From Nemertoderma westbladi (lineage: Eukaryota; Xenacoelomorpha; Nemertodermatida; Nemertodermatidae), in contig JAUCBJ010002811.1 of assembly GCA_032718475.1 (NCBI GenBank), positions 1 through 64,000 on the forward strand: a DNA stretch of 64,000 bases, written 5' to 3'. The number at the start of each line of letters is the position of its first letter. Positions within the stretch are counted from its first letter, which is position 1. Shown piece by piece: positions 30,123 through 40,470 of the stretch. The position numbers were made by a program, and so were the translations under genes. The notes below the pieces were generated by a model. It was not told the origin of the DNA, did no database searches, and saw only the letters and a program-made list of their open reading frames with translations.

Positions 30123-31092
30123 TAGGGTGAATCTCCGCTCCCATGATCTATTAATTTATGGAATTTTGGGAATGTTATAAATTGTATAAAAATGACAATT
30201 TATCAAATTCATTAAAATATGAATTTAAATTTATTCCCGTAAATTTTATTATTTAATATTAAATAGACACAATTTTATTCCAGAACATGTCTGGGGACTA
30301 GGATCCTTGATTCTAGGAAATTGGTCTTTTTAAGAATATCGGTAAGTGCTACGATATCTTAATAGACTAGAATTTTAAAGGATCTAAAATTTGACAGATT
30401 TTATAAATATTAATAATTAATATTTAGGATGGGCACCAGTTTATTCCAGAACTTGTCTGGGGACGTTAACCACTGATTCTAGAATTTTGTCTTTCAAGTA
30501 TATCGGTGGGTGCCGCGATATCTTAATCGACTAGAATTACAGATGGTCAAAGGGTTTAACAGATTTATTTTGCGTTGTACGCTACTGTTAAAGGGACATC
30601 ACGCTACTATATGTATTATTTAATATACGGTATGAGAGCAATATCGCACGAAGCAATGTCAGTGAGAAGAGGCAAGTCGTTTCCAAGGTCTACCCAGAGC
30701 TTGGTTTAGCCGAGACACGAGGATCTGAATTTTGCATTCCTAATACTCTACTTTACCAATAATACTTGAATATAGTAGGAGCTTTATTGTACTTTAATAA
30801 GTACGGATATTTCATCTTACTGTAGTTACGTATTTGTAATGTAATACGGACAGTAAGGAAAGAGAAAAAGAATTATTTCTCGCCGTCGCACTAAATATAT
30901 AATATATAAGTAATTAAGTAATAAACACTAATATATATTGCACTAATCTACTAAATAATCGCTAAAATAACATTCTACTAAATAAAATTAAAGAAAACGA
31001 TTATAATAAAATTACATAATAATACATACATAAATATAAAATAATAAAAACAAATATAAAATAATATAGTCACACACCCACTCCAGACGCTG
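30123..31092 (-). other. 3' spacer of the right Bel-related element
   Basis: About 98 percent identical (reverse complement) to 22097-23060, with the same 165-bp tandem duplication. Non-coding. Confidence 0.7.
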
Positions 31093-34000
31093 TTACGTTG
31101 GGGAGTCCCTAGATGTTTGTTGGATTAGGGAGGTGGTCGTGGGAAGAGTATCTTGCCTTCCATAGTTTCCGGACAGTTCTCGGTCTCGTTCCAGTAAACA
31201 TAAACGACCAACTGGGCGATTGAGCTGCTGTGTCTCGAAGACAATTCCAGGTTTCCTCTTCGTCCTGGAATAGTGACGATAGAAACATCGCTTCAAATAC
31301 ACGACGGCCTTACAAAGCCGATTCCAGGATCTATAGTGGTCCATCGCTCCCGGCAGGAGAGGTGAGAGTCCCGGCGAGACGTCTGGTGTTCCAGATCTCC
31401 AGTCTCTCTCTCTGATCTCCACAACAGATCGGTTCGCGGTGGGGGAGTTTAGATCCACAGCGTCGTCCCTGGCAATGTGTAATACAGACAGATCTATCAC
31501 GGGTTTAAATAACCTTGATTTACTCGTCCGGGTTTTAGGTTTGACTTTCTCCGCTCCCTTGGCTTGTCTAATCTCAGCCGTGGTAAGATGGGGAGGCCAT
31601 TCATCTTCTTTACTTAGGAAGTCGGGTCCACCTAACCAGTCTGGAGTATCTGTCAGTTCTTGAGGAGTTGCTCCTCTGGAAGCGATGTCGGCTAGATTAA
31701 TCGTCTCGGGGCAATGTCTCCATTGATCTACATTGGAGTTAATATCGTCATTATCTGAGGAGTATGGTGTTCCCTCAGTTGGGTCGTCTACCTCACTGCT
31801 CTCCACTTCCCATTCACTTACTTGATATACCTGTTCTTTTGGTAACCTTTCCATGAGAGTTCTACGGGAAGGGCCAGTAAAGTACCAACCCACTCTAGTT
31901 CTTCCCGCATAGGCTTGTAGTGGTTGCGGTTGAGCAGGCCGTTTCTCCAATGTCTCGAGCGCCTCATGCGCATTTTGACCGATGAGTATTTGCACTCCAG
32001 GGTAATCTGTGTTGAATCTAGGTATATCAAGCTGCTGGGTGAAATCGTCCTCATCCCAGTTATAAGGTTCTACTTGGCTGGTAGCGAAGTTCTTTATCGC
32101 CACCATTTTTACTGACCTTATGCTGTGTTCTCCTAGTTCATCCTGGGGGGTGGACAACGCACCTACATAATAATCCGCTATTACTGTAGATTTCCAAACC
32201 TGCATAATTCCTGACATGTTTAACTTAGTTCGGAACTTGGGTTGTCCAGCAAAGATGTCTTCGGCTAGTTCTTTGTCGATGAATGTTCCTGTGCTACCGG
32301 AGTCAAGGAGGGCGTTCACTATATAACTCCTTTCAGGTCCGTGGACCCTTAACTGCACTACGGGAAATTCTCGGATTCCTACATTGGAAGTTGGTGCTTT
32401 CCAAGATGGTTGTCGGTCAGAAGTAGTTAGGGGGAGCTCGCTGTCGGTGTCCTTTTCATACGTAAGTGCTCGATACACTGCGGTATTTATCAGGTAACAG
32501 GATTCGTTTTCGTCGGAGAATTCGTCCGTATAGAATCCTTCCATCTCAGAACTTTGGTCAGTGTCGTTCACATCACTGAATTGGACATGTAGTTCGGACT
32601 CACTTACCTGACTCGGGCTGTTTCGTTCGAATTCAGTGTGCAACAAGATATGATGTTTTGCGCCGCACTTTGCACACCTTGCGTCGGAGTAACAGGTTCG
32701 CCGTTGGTGTCCTCGTCTGAGGCAATTATAACACAACCGCTTATCCCACATGACTTCACGTCTATCCTTTAGTGATTTCCTCAGGAATTCATCACACGCA
32801 CTTAAACGGTGGGGCCCGTCGCACAGCACACATTTTGGTTTGATGTTACTTACCTTACTTTGGGTAACGTTGTGCACACTCGTTCTTTCCTCGGGCTTTC
32901 TTACATGAATTCTCTTAGGAGACGTAGGAGGAGTTTTTCTTACCTGTTCTCTCCTGTCATTGGTTCGAGACTTGAATTTACTTACGTCCTTAGGCGCTTT
33001 GTTGTCATAGTAAGATCTTTCAGTGTCTTTCCCGCTGTCTTCCTCTTGAGAAGCCTGGCTTTCGCCGTCGTCTGTATAACACACTGGTATTACCTTTCTC
33101 CTAGAAACGGGTTTCTCACTTACCTTGTTTTCCGGTGTCTTCTCTCTGGACTGCTTTAGGAGCTGTAATTTTACTTCTCCATCTAAGAATGACATGAGAT
33201 CAGCCATGGTAGGGTCTCGTCGTTGTTGTTCCATCATATATAACACTTTCTTATCCCAGCGTGTACCTACTCCACCCTTTGGTAAAGTAGAGGCCACGGC
33301 TCCAATAACCATAGAACTCTGATATTCATGAGACTTACCTAGCCAATCTAATTGTCTACAGATTTCCTGAATCTCATCGGAAAACTCTATAATCCCGCTG
33401 CTAATGAACTTTCGGGGCGCTACCAATTTTGCATACAAATACCTAGCTATGTTATTCCTATTACCATACCTGATGTTTAGGGTATCCCAAACTTGTCTTA
33501 ATCCATCTGGATGTCCAATAAACTTTAACGCCATTAACTTGGGAGATCCTTCCAAGCACTCGATGAGGAATCTAAGTTTCTCTCCGTTAGATAGCACAGA
33601 GTTCTGTATGTTATCTTTATAATATTCATTAAAAGGTAACCATTTCATCTCATCTCCATTGAACTTGACGATCTCTCCCACCTTTACCGCTTGACGGGCT
33701 TCGGTTCTAGCCATTTGACGTGTAAAACTTTCTTGGGCCATCGTGTTATTTAATATCGAGTTATCGGTATATAAATTTCTTGGATTATGATCAGGTCTAT
33801 ATGGAATATCATTGTCAACAGGTTTATAATTACCCTTAATAGGGTTCACTATAGGAGTTTCTACTTCACTAGCAGTATAGATGCGTGTAGGCTCCACACC
33901 TTGCACATGAAATACTTCAGACCTAACAGGTTGACACATTGTTACCGGGGTTGGTGGTATACCCCTTTGGGTATTTACTAATTTGTCGCGTTCTAATGCG

Positions 34001-35199
34001 ATACTCTGCTGCACCTCTTGCAACTCTAACCTACTTTCCCTTACTGTGCCCTTGAACTGCTGAACAGTTCCTTCCATCTCCCGGACCTGCTGAGAGGAGC
34101 ACTTGCGGTGTTCCCTCAACTGCCCGAGCAGGAGACCCATCTCCCGTCGTCCCTCATCTACCCACTCGACCGCCGAAGCGGGAGGCGCCAACGTAGTAGC
34201 GGGCGGACGAGGGACAACGGGCGACAAATCATTAATATTTCGCTCGGAGTCCAGGACATGAACATTTTCAAGGGTGGTTCTGTGGGGCACAGGTAGCTTA
34301 GTGCTGTGCAGAGGGAAATTAGAGGTAGGTTCTGGGAGTACAGGTGTCTCTATCACCGAAGGGGTGGCTTCGAGAACAGGCCTAATTATTTCAGGTTCAT
34401 CTACTATAGTAGGGAGTCTTTCTAATCTAAAAATTTGGTCTGTGGGTTCTGTACTACCTAAGTCTACACTATCCAGTTGCATTCTCACCTCAGGAGGTAA
34501 CGTCCGCTTGAGCATCCGTCTACGTCCGCTTGAACGAGATTTATTACCTCTACCTTCGGGATCTCTCATATCACCTTCATCGGAGGAGGCAAATCCCTGT
34601 CTTCTGGAAGTATATCGACTCAGTAACCGTATCTGAGTTGCAACTATAGCTGTCCTTTGTTTCTTCAAGTATTCTTGTTCCGCCTGAAGTTTTTCCAGCT
34701 CTAGTTGGGTGGTCTCTTCAGATGCTCTTAGTTCTGCTTCTGCCACTGCTATCTTTCTTTCCGCTTCTGCCGCTGCCGCATTTCTTTCCGCTTCTATTGC
34801 TGCAGCTGCCGCTTTTCTTTCCGCTTCTATTGCTGCAGCTGCCGCTTTTCTTTCCGCTTCTATTGCTGCAGCTGCCGCTTTTCTTTCCGCTTCTGTCGCT
34901 GCAGCTGCTGCTTTTCTTTCAGCCTCTGCCGCTGCAGCTGCCGATTTTCTACCAGCCGCTGCCGCTTTCCTTTCAGATTCTATTTGCCGTTGCTTTAATT
35001 GTCTATCCTTAACTAGCCTAGGGTCTGACACTACTACTGAAGGGATGACCTTTCCTACAGTAGGGGACTTGGACTTTGGTCTGGGATGTTCTATACTTTG
35101 ATCTTGGTCACAGATCCTTTCAAGACACTGTCCAAGTCTAAGACATATTCTAACACCTTCCAAAAGACTATCTGACAGTGCCCGTTTTGTGTCAGACAT
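31093..35199 (-). CDS. Intact 1368-codon Gag-protease ORF with in-frame loss of RT and integrase
   Basis: One open frame from ATG 35199 (MSDTKRALSDSLL) to the natural pol stop at 31093. Residues about 75-165 are an Ala/Glu/Lys-rich helix made of 11-residue repeats. The N-terminal ~290-residue Gag domain of the other copies is deleted in frame just before it. A Pro-rich segment, a coiled coil and a conserved Gag core follow (VKFNGDEMKWLPFNEYYKDNI). Zinc clusters start near residues 788 and 821 (CVLCDGPHRLSAC; CYNCLRRGHQRRTC; CAKCGAKHH). The protease LLDSGSTGTFID is near residue 962. At about residue 1150 DNDDIN joins SNVDQW (RT and RNase H lost), and at about 1309 SRTK joins RKPGIVFE (integrase lost). 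It could make particles and process itself but not reverse-transcribe. Expected to be mobilised, if at all, by a complete relative. Confidence 0.8.
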   Translation of the reverse strand: MSDTKRALSDSLLEGVRICLRLGQCLERICDQDQSIEHPRPKSKSPTVGKVIPSVVVSDPRLVKDRQLKQRQIESERKAAAAGRKSAAAAAEAERKAAAAATEAERKAAAAAIEAERKAAAAAIEAERKAAAAAIEAERNAAAAEAERKIAVAEAELRASEETTQLELEKLQAEQEYLKKQRTAIVATQIRLLSRYTSRRQGFASSDEGDMRDPEGRGNKSRSSGRRRMLKRTLPPEVRMQLDSVDLGSTEPTDQIFRLERLPTIVDEPEIIRPVLEATPSVIETPVLPEPTSNFPLHSTKLPVPHRTTLENVHVLDSERNINDLSPVVPRPPATTLAPPASAVEWVDEGRREMGLLLGQLREHRKCSSQQVREMEGTVQQFKGTVRESRLELQEVQQSIALERDKLVNTQRGIPPTPVTMCQPVRSEVFHVQGVEPTRIYTASEVETPIVNPIKGNYKPVDNDIPYRPDHNPRNLYTDNSILNNTMAQESFTRQMARTEARQAVKVGEIVKFNGDEMKWLPFNEYYKDNIQNSVLSNGEKLRFLIECLEGSPKLMALKFIGHPDGLRQVWDTLNIRYGNRNNIARYLYAKLVAPRKFISSGIIEFSDEIQEICRQLDWLGKSHEYQSSMVIGAVASTLPKGGVGTRWDKKVLYMMEQQRRDPTMADLMSFLDGEVKLQLLKQSREKTPENKVSEKPVSRRKVIPVCYTDDGESQASQEEDSGKDTERSYYDNKAPKDVSKFKSRTNDRREQVRKTPPTSPKRIHVRKPEERTSVHNVTQSKVSNIKPKCVLCDGPHRLSACDEFLRKSLKDRREVMWDKRLCYNCLRRGHQRRTCYSDARCAKCGAKHHILLHTEFERNSPSQVSESELHVQFSDVNDTDQSSEMEGFYTDEFSDENESCYLINTAVYRALTYEKDTDSELPLTTSDRQPSWKAPTSNVGIREFPVVQLRVHGPERSYIVNALLDSGSTGTFIDKELAEDIFAGQPKFRTKLNMSGIMQVWKSTVIADYYVGALSTPQDELGEHSIRSVKMVAIKNFATSQVEPYNWDEDDFTQQLDIPRFNTDYPGVQILIGQNAHEALETLEKRPAQPQPLQAYAGRTRVGWYFTGPSRRTLMERLPKEQVYQVSEWEVESSEVDDPTEGTPYSSDNDDINSNVDQWRHCPETINLADIASRGATPQELTDTPDWLGGPDFLSKEDEWPPHLTTAEIRQAKGAEKVKPKTRTSKSRLFKPVIDLSVLHIARDDAVDLNSPTANRSVVEIRERDWRSGTPDVSPGLSPLLPGAMDHYRSWNRLCKAVVYLKRCFYRHYSRTKRKPGIVFETQQLNRPVGRLCLLERDRELSGNYGRQDTLPTTTSLIQQTSRDSPT
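34760..34980 (-). repeat. 33-bp minisatellite coding an Ala/Glu helix in Gag
   Basis: About five units of 33 bp encode A-A-A-A-A-(I/T)-E-A-E-R-K. Copy number and unit sequence differ in the other two Gag copies (13835-13980 and 56430-56590). Confidence 0.85.
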
Positions 35200-35635
35200 G
35201 TTTGATTGTACAGTTGAATGCCTACTACTATAACGACAGTTAAAGCAAGTCTAGTAATTCAGTATCAACTGTTAGCCTAGTAATTAATTACCGATACTGT
35301 TACTCAGTGTAATGTGATATATATACAATATATTAGAGTACCGGTATATACTTATAGAATATATAAGTATTATTACAGACTAGGTTTTTCACAGAATACC
35401 GGTATATAATTTCAGCGCAAATATATAAATATATAATAAGCCTATCGTGAATACCGGTATACAGCTTACACTTATAGTATATAAGTATAATTACAGACTA
35501 GAATTAATTACAGAATACCGGTATATAATTTCCGCGCAAATATATAAATATAAATATAATAAGCCTATTGTAAATACCGGTATATCAATTATCTTAGAAT
35601 AATGGAATTTCTGAATTTTCGGGGTTACTTGGTTA
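35200..35635 (-). other. Leader of the right element, part next to gag
   Basis: Reverse complement of about 12200-12658: TATA-rich DNA with ACCGGTAT words. It is cut at 35635 by the gag-only LTR element. Confidence 0.7.
35631..35635 (+). repeat. Target-site duplication of the gag-only LTR element
   Basis: GGTTA at 35631-35635 and again at 42726-42730, directly outside the two LTRs. Confidence 0.9.
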
Positions 35636-36164
35636 TGTTAGCTTATTCAATCCCGCTAACATCCCATAAAGTTATAAGCCGATAAGCAATATTGGGAGCC
35701 GCGAGATTGGGTGATAACCAACTCGTGCCATCCCAATAAGAGTGGGAAGGAAACACACAATAAAGGGTCAGGGGCCAAACCCCTAACCCAGAGAGAACAG
35801 ATGGAGTGAACGGGAACACTCCACGGGGTGCCAACAAGGGTATCAACCAATCAGAGGGGGGCAAGGCATCGATTAGGTAGTAATTAGGCCAACCGTGCAA
35901 TATAACCAGTAACCCAATATCAGTAATTCAGTTATCTCAGTGCAGTAGTGCTAGCATAGGTTAATTAGTTTAGATAGGGGAGCACGGGACTTTTAGTTAC
36001 CGTATCCCGCCTTCCATATACTATACAATATATCTATATCTTATACCTCTATTATTATACACCGAACTTCAGAACTCATTTTACTTTCATTCACTCTTTA
36101 TACACGGCGGGGACGCGTGAACTAAATACCGGATAAATCGGGATCCCTCCTGGATCCCGTCACA
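35636..36164 (+). repeat. 5' LTR of the gag-only element (529 bp)
   Basis: TG..CA ends; identical by eye to 42197-42725. The inner flank starts GTAACTAAAACCAACC, where I do not recognise a tRNA primer site. Confidence 0.92.
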
Positions 36165-36225
36165 GTAACTAAAACCAACCGCTGCCCTAGCTAGCCAAAC
36201 CATCAGCCACCAATCACCAAAGGAG

Positions 36226-37480
36226 ATGAGTCGAGAGAAAGGAACGACACCGCCGCGGACCCCGGACGGCGATCTAACGATCCGCGAGGCCGCGACGAGA
36301 CGGTATGCACCCACAACGCCGAACCCATCGAGAACGGGCCATCCGGCGATCCGAGACGAGGGGGGCCGTCTACAGCGAGAGGACGAGACGGGAAGGAGAG
36401 AAAGACGAGTCGACGCGGAGCGAGGGTCGACGTACCGATGTCGCCGGCCAGCCACAGGCCGAGGGCGACGGACGACCCACCGGAACGGCGACGGTGGGGC
36501 CGCCGGTACGACGTCGGGCCCGGAGAGACGGAGGAGAGGTCGGCGACGAGGACGTCGGGGTTTCTGATCGACTTCGACGGGCCTACCTCGCGACCCGGAA
36601 GCAACTGAGAGAGGCCAGAGGAAGGGCGAAGATAGACAAGGTGAGATTGACAAGAGGACTAGGTGAGTCGAGCAGATACTTTGATTACCTAATGCGTTTT
36701 GGGCAGAGAGAACTAGCCGAGGAGAGGGCGAGGGGAGTTGCCAACGAACTGATTGAAGTATGGGAGTGTAGGGGTATGGAACCTAGCGTAGTGTACGTAG
36801 GGCCATACTTAGTCGATGCCCGGGGAGTAAAATTAGTGGGTTGGAAGAGACCTGAGGAGGGCGAATCCGAGGTTAAACCCGAGGATTCGGTCTCGTCGGT
36901 AGGAGGAAGTTCCGGGAGGCGGGGGAAAGTTGGTGGGACGGAGGGGCGACGGGAGTCCGTCGCAACCGATAAGTCTGCTACATCCTCCGCAAAAGAAAGA
37001 AGGGTGCGGGAGATAGGTCTGACGTGTGAATTAGAAACGGTGGCGAATGAGCAGAATGAGTTAGAGTGGCAATTGAGAGAGAAAACCGCATTGTTGGAGG
37101 GAGAAGAAGAGTGGGCGAGGGAGTGTAGAGAGGAAGCCGAGGGGTGTAGAGAGGGAGCCGAGGAGTGTAGAGAGGCAGCCGAGGAGTGTAGAGAGCGGGA
37201 GATGGGAGTAGAGAGCGAGTCGGCGAGGCGGTTGGAGATGACTGCGAGATGGTCAGAGTTGGAAGAACAGAATATGCGAGAGAGAGAGATAGAGAGTAAG
37301 CGCGTGCAGGATGATTTGCGTGCCCAGCTAGAGAGGCTTACACAATATCAAGCCAAACTGAATCAGCGCCGACTAGAACTGGCGCGGTTGGAACTATCAG
37401 AGAGTGAGACCCCACTTACAGACACCGGGCGAGAGAACCAGAACTGGTGTAGCCGTACGGGCGGGGGGGGGGGGGGGTAG
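36226..37480 (+). CDS. Gag-like N-terminal ORF of the pol-less element
   Basis: Two overlapping frames start at ATG 36226 (MSREKGTTPPRTPD) and ATG 36305; the second is open for 391 codons to 37480. It is Arg-rich at first, then has a folded-looking segment (YLATRKQLREARGRAKIDKVRLTRGLGESSRYFDYLMRF.. ELIEVWECRG). A long charged coiled coil follows, with ECREEAEGCREGAEECREAAEECRE repeats and RLTQYQAKLNQRRLELARLEL. The frame ends only because of a long G run at 37458-37477; past it, the protein continues in another frame. Which ATG is used is uncertain. Confidence 0.55.
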
Positions 37481-38195
37481 TAGTAGTACGTTAGAGAAAG
37501 TTAATATTAATAGTACCGTAGTAGATAACCCTAATCCCTTTATTACAGGAAATAATATTTTACCGGGTAGTAGTAATTTAAATTTAAATCAAATAATAAC
37601 TTAATTCAATTCAAATAATCAAATAATTCGAATAATAATTTAAATTTTGAAAATAATCAATAATTCTAATTTAAATAATTTAAATCTCGTTTCAAATTCT
37701 AATAATTTAATTGATTTAACAAATAATATTGGGAATGGTGCTATTAATATGAGCGTGTCGGACGTACATAACCCGGCAGACGGCGGCCTGGTAGGCCACG
37801 TAGTTAGTAGGCAGGAAGTGGCAGGGTTGAGCCAACCCGACGGCGGCCTGGTAGGCCACGTAGTTGGTAGGCAGGAGGTAGCGGGGTTGAGCCAACCCGA
37901 GGTGGGCCTGGTAGGCCACGCAGTAGTAGAGAGAGAGGCGGGGGTGAATAGACCCGGCCGTAGTAGAGACAGTGCGTCGACTAGAGAGGGGTGTAGAGAC
38001 GAAGTAAGAGATAGTGAAGTTAGATGTGGCGAGTGGGGGGGGGGGGCTACCGGCGCCCCACCACATAAGATTAGTGGCGAGAGAGGGGGGGCAGAGAATG
38101 CCCCACAAGAGGGGTGTAGAAGTGTAGTAAGAGATAGTGAAGTTAGAAGTGGCGGGTGGGGGGGGGGCTACGGGCACCCCACCGCGAGAGATTAG
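37404..38195 (+). pseudogene. Middle part of the gag-like region (frame broken at G runs)
   Basis: After the G run the frame continues SSSTLEKVNINSTVVDN and an Asn/Leu-rich AT-rich stretch. From 37647 comes a frame with three ~20-residue repeats of the type DGGLVGHVVSRQEVAGLSQP (37777-37925), then GREGCRDEVRDSEVR-like units. Further G runs at about 38033-38046 and 38155-38168 sit at the points where the reading frame has to change. The Asn-rich part is strikingly AT-rich between GC-rich neighbours. Confidence 0.5.
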
Positions 38196-39600
38196 TAGAG
38201 AGAGAGGGGGGGCAGAGAGTGTCCCACAGCCGTCAGCGGATAATGCGCGGGCCGAATCAGGTAAACCGCAACACCCGGCGACGGAGAGTAATAGGGGGAT
38301 TGCGAGTATCCCCAGCGGCGTGCGATCGAGCAGAGAGAGGCAGGTTGACGTCGCGAGAGGGCAGACGAAGCGTCGAGCCCGATCAGAAGAGGGAAGAAGA
38401 ACAGTGGAGTTTAACCGGGAGGTCGACGAGAGATCTCATGAGCCGGAATACTGCACTGAAAAGAGAAGAAGAGGAGATAGTAGAAAAGGTGTCGCCACGA
38501 ACGATAGGAGTGCGAGGACGGATAACGGACCGTCGATAGTAGAGATGGAGTCAGGGAGTCAGTGGGGTCGAACTTCGGGAGATTGCCGTCGCCCCGGAGA
38601 AACGCACCGCACGCCAAGAGAGGGGTACAGGACGTACCAATACAAAGTCGAGAACAGGAGAGGGGATCGAAGAGAAGCTTCCCGACGGGATATAGCTGCC
38701 GATCGAGAGTGCAGTAGTCGCGGGGAGATTCGAGATTCGCGAAGAATAAACTTCGGTTCGGAAGGGCACATGCAGACTGCAGGACATACTGTAGGCCTTA
38801 CTGCACATACTATTATAGGCCATGCTGGGAGAGATAGAGTAGGCGATGGGGTAGCGCGAACGACGGGATTAAACCCGGAAGTCGCGGAGTACATACCGGT
38901 AGGTAGGCGAGAGGTAGGTAGGCCTATATCGGTACAGCAGCATGACTATAATACACAGGGACATAACATATATCCAGGGGAGGGGGGAGTTATTGGAGAT
39001 AGACGTATGGGCCCCAATGTATTAACATCAACCCCAGTACCAAACATACCGGCCGGGGGGGGACAGGGTGACATTCCCCCATCACAATATCGACAATATA
39101 CCCCGATAGGAGCAAGAACATCGAACTCCCTGGACGAGAACAGGTCGTGCGGACAGTCACTACCACACGCGGCCGTACAGGGGACTGCTAGTCCACAGTT
39201 AGCTGGTAGCAGGGCCACACCGTGGCAGGGACAGAAAGAAAATAACACCAAAAATAAACACAATCCCAATATACCCAGTAGGCCGAGTCTAGACAACCAA
39301 AACATTAAATCGGTACATATAAACCTAAGCGCGATACGTGAAGGACTATACAGGAAACGCTATAATCCAGGATTCCAATGTCAATTACATCGGGACGGAA
39401 CCCATAAGACCAGGAGTTGCAAGTACTGGCAAGCGTTGCCCAAACGAGATCGTGTAGCCTACACAGACGCAAACGGACTATGTCATCGATGTGTGGTAAA
39501 AGGACACAGATCCGGAGAGTGTTGGAAAGGGAGAGGATGTGAAAGGACTAAACCAGGGGCAGAGAAGCCCATGAGCAAACATAAGGAGTCGGGAAAGTAG
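38137..39600 (+). CDS. Gag-like C-terminal ORF with Bel/Pao-type zinc clusters
   Basis: A 487-codon frame. Arg/Gly/Glu-rich in its first 270 residues, then Pro/Ser/Gln-rich. The end carries FQCQLHRDGTHKTRSCKYW and a CCHC knuckle CHRCVVKGHRSGEC (C449, C452, H457, C462). The spacing CxLHxDGxHxxxxCxxWxxLxxxxR..LCxxCxxxGHxxxxC follows the layout of the Bel-family Gag in this window (CALCDGPHRLNVC..LCYNCLRRGHQRRTC), so I place the element near Bel/Pao. The third CxxCxxxHH cluster and the protease are absent; the ORF stops right after the knuckle. Confidence 0.7.
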   Translation: MKLEVAGGGGATGTPPREISRERGGAESVPQPSADNARAESGKPQHPATESNRGIASIPSGVRSSRERQVDVARGQTKRRARSEEGRRTVEFNREVDERSHEPEYCTEKRRRGDSRKGVATNDRSARTDNGPSIVEMESGSQWGRTSGDCRRPGETHRTPREGYRTYQYKVENRRGDRREASRRDIAADRECSSRGEIRDSRRINFGSEGHMQTAGHTVGLTAHTIIGHAGRDRVGDGVARTTGLNPEVAEYIPVGRREVGRPISVQQHDYNTQGHNIYPGEGGVIGDRRMGPNVLTSTPVPNIPAGGGQGDIPPSQYRQYTPIGARTSNSLDENRSCGQSLPHAAVQGTASPQLAGSRATPWQGQKENNTKNKHNPNIPSRPSLDNQNIKSVHINLSAIREGLYRKRYNPGFQCQLHRDGTHKTRSCKYWQALPKRDRVAYTDANGLCHRCVVKGHRSGECWKGRGCERTKPGAEKPMSKHKESGK

Positions 39601-39608
39601 AAGGAGGC

Positions 39609-39920
39609 GTGTTGCATACACACGCAGGACTGACACAGTGCGAGGGGGCATTACATGGGCAGACACCGCGTATACCGAGGGACGAGCGGGGGTCGTCGAG
39701 GGCTCTAATGCCAGCGCACATACGAAGGGGGAGGCCAGCAAAGGTGGCACCGAAGAGAGTGTGGCGAAGAGTTAGAGGACGTATAGGAGGGCAGCAGGAG
39801 AGTGCCTACTGGAAGAAGGGGCACCTGAGAGTTTTTAGTCGTCCAAAGTTTTGGACTGAGGGGGGTGGGAATGAGGGCGAGACGCCCTTCCCACGCACAA
39901 AATATAAAATAATTATTTAA
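39609..39920 (+). CDS. Small Arg/Gly-rich ORF after gag, uncertain
   Basis: A 103-codon frame 8 bp after the gag stop (MLHTHAGLTQCEGALHG.. RRGRPAKVAPKRVWRRVRG). No recognisable domain. It could be a remnant of a lost downstream frame or chance in GC-rich DNA. Confidence 0.25.
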   Translation: MLHTHAGLTQCEGALHGQTPRIPRDERGSSRALMPAHIRRGRPAKVAPKRVWRRVRGRIGGQQESAYWKKGHLRVFSRPKFWTEGGGNEGETPFPRTKYKIII

Positions 39921-39949
39921 TTAAAATAAGAAAATAATTAAATAATAGA

Positions 39950-40470
39950 GTAGGTAGAAGTTAGGTAGTAAGAGTTAGTTAGTTAGTTAGTTAGTTAGAG
40001 GGTGGTACGTAGTACCGTTAGTTAGAGTTAGAGAGTTAGAGGGTACGTAAGTACCGCTAGTTAGTTAGAGAGTTAGAGGGTACGTAAGTACCGCTAGTTA
40101 GTTAGAGTTAGAGGGTACGTAAGTACCGCTAGTTAGTTAGAGAGTTAGAGGGTACGTAAGTACCGCTAGTTAGTTAGAGAGTTAGAGGGTACGTAAGTAC
40201 CGCTAGTTAGTTAGAGTTAGAGGGTACGTAAGTACCGATTAGAGAGTAAGAGTTAGAGGGTACGCAGTACCGTTAGAGAGTAGGAGTTAAGGGGTACGTA
40301 GTACCGTTAGAGAGTAAGAGTTAGAGGGTACGTAGTACCGTTAGTTAGTGGAGTTAGAGTAAGAGTTAGAGGGTACGCAGTACCGTTAGAGAGTAGGAGT
40401 TAAGGGGTACGTAGTACTGTTAGAGAGTTAGTAAGAGTAAGAGGGTACGTAGTACCGCTAGTTAGGGGTG
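39950..40470. repeat. Minisatellite with GGTACGTAAGTACC hairpin units
   Basis: About a dozen ~30-36-bp units of GTTAGAGAGTTAGAGGGTACGTAAGTACCGCTA type. Each contains a short inverted repeat GGTAC..GTACC. Confidence 0.9.

Noticed and set aside
36087-36604. Minus-strand Arg/Pro-rich ORFs in the gag-only element
   Set aside because: High GC with few stops explains them; the plus-strand frame carries the coiled coil and leads to the zinc clusters.
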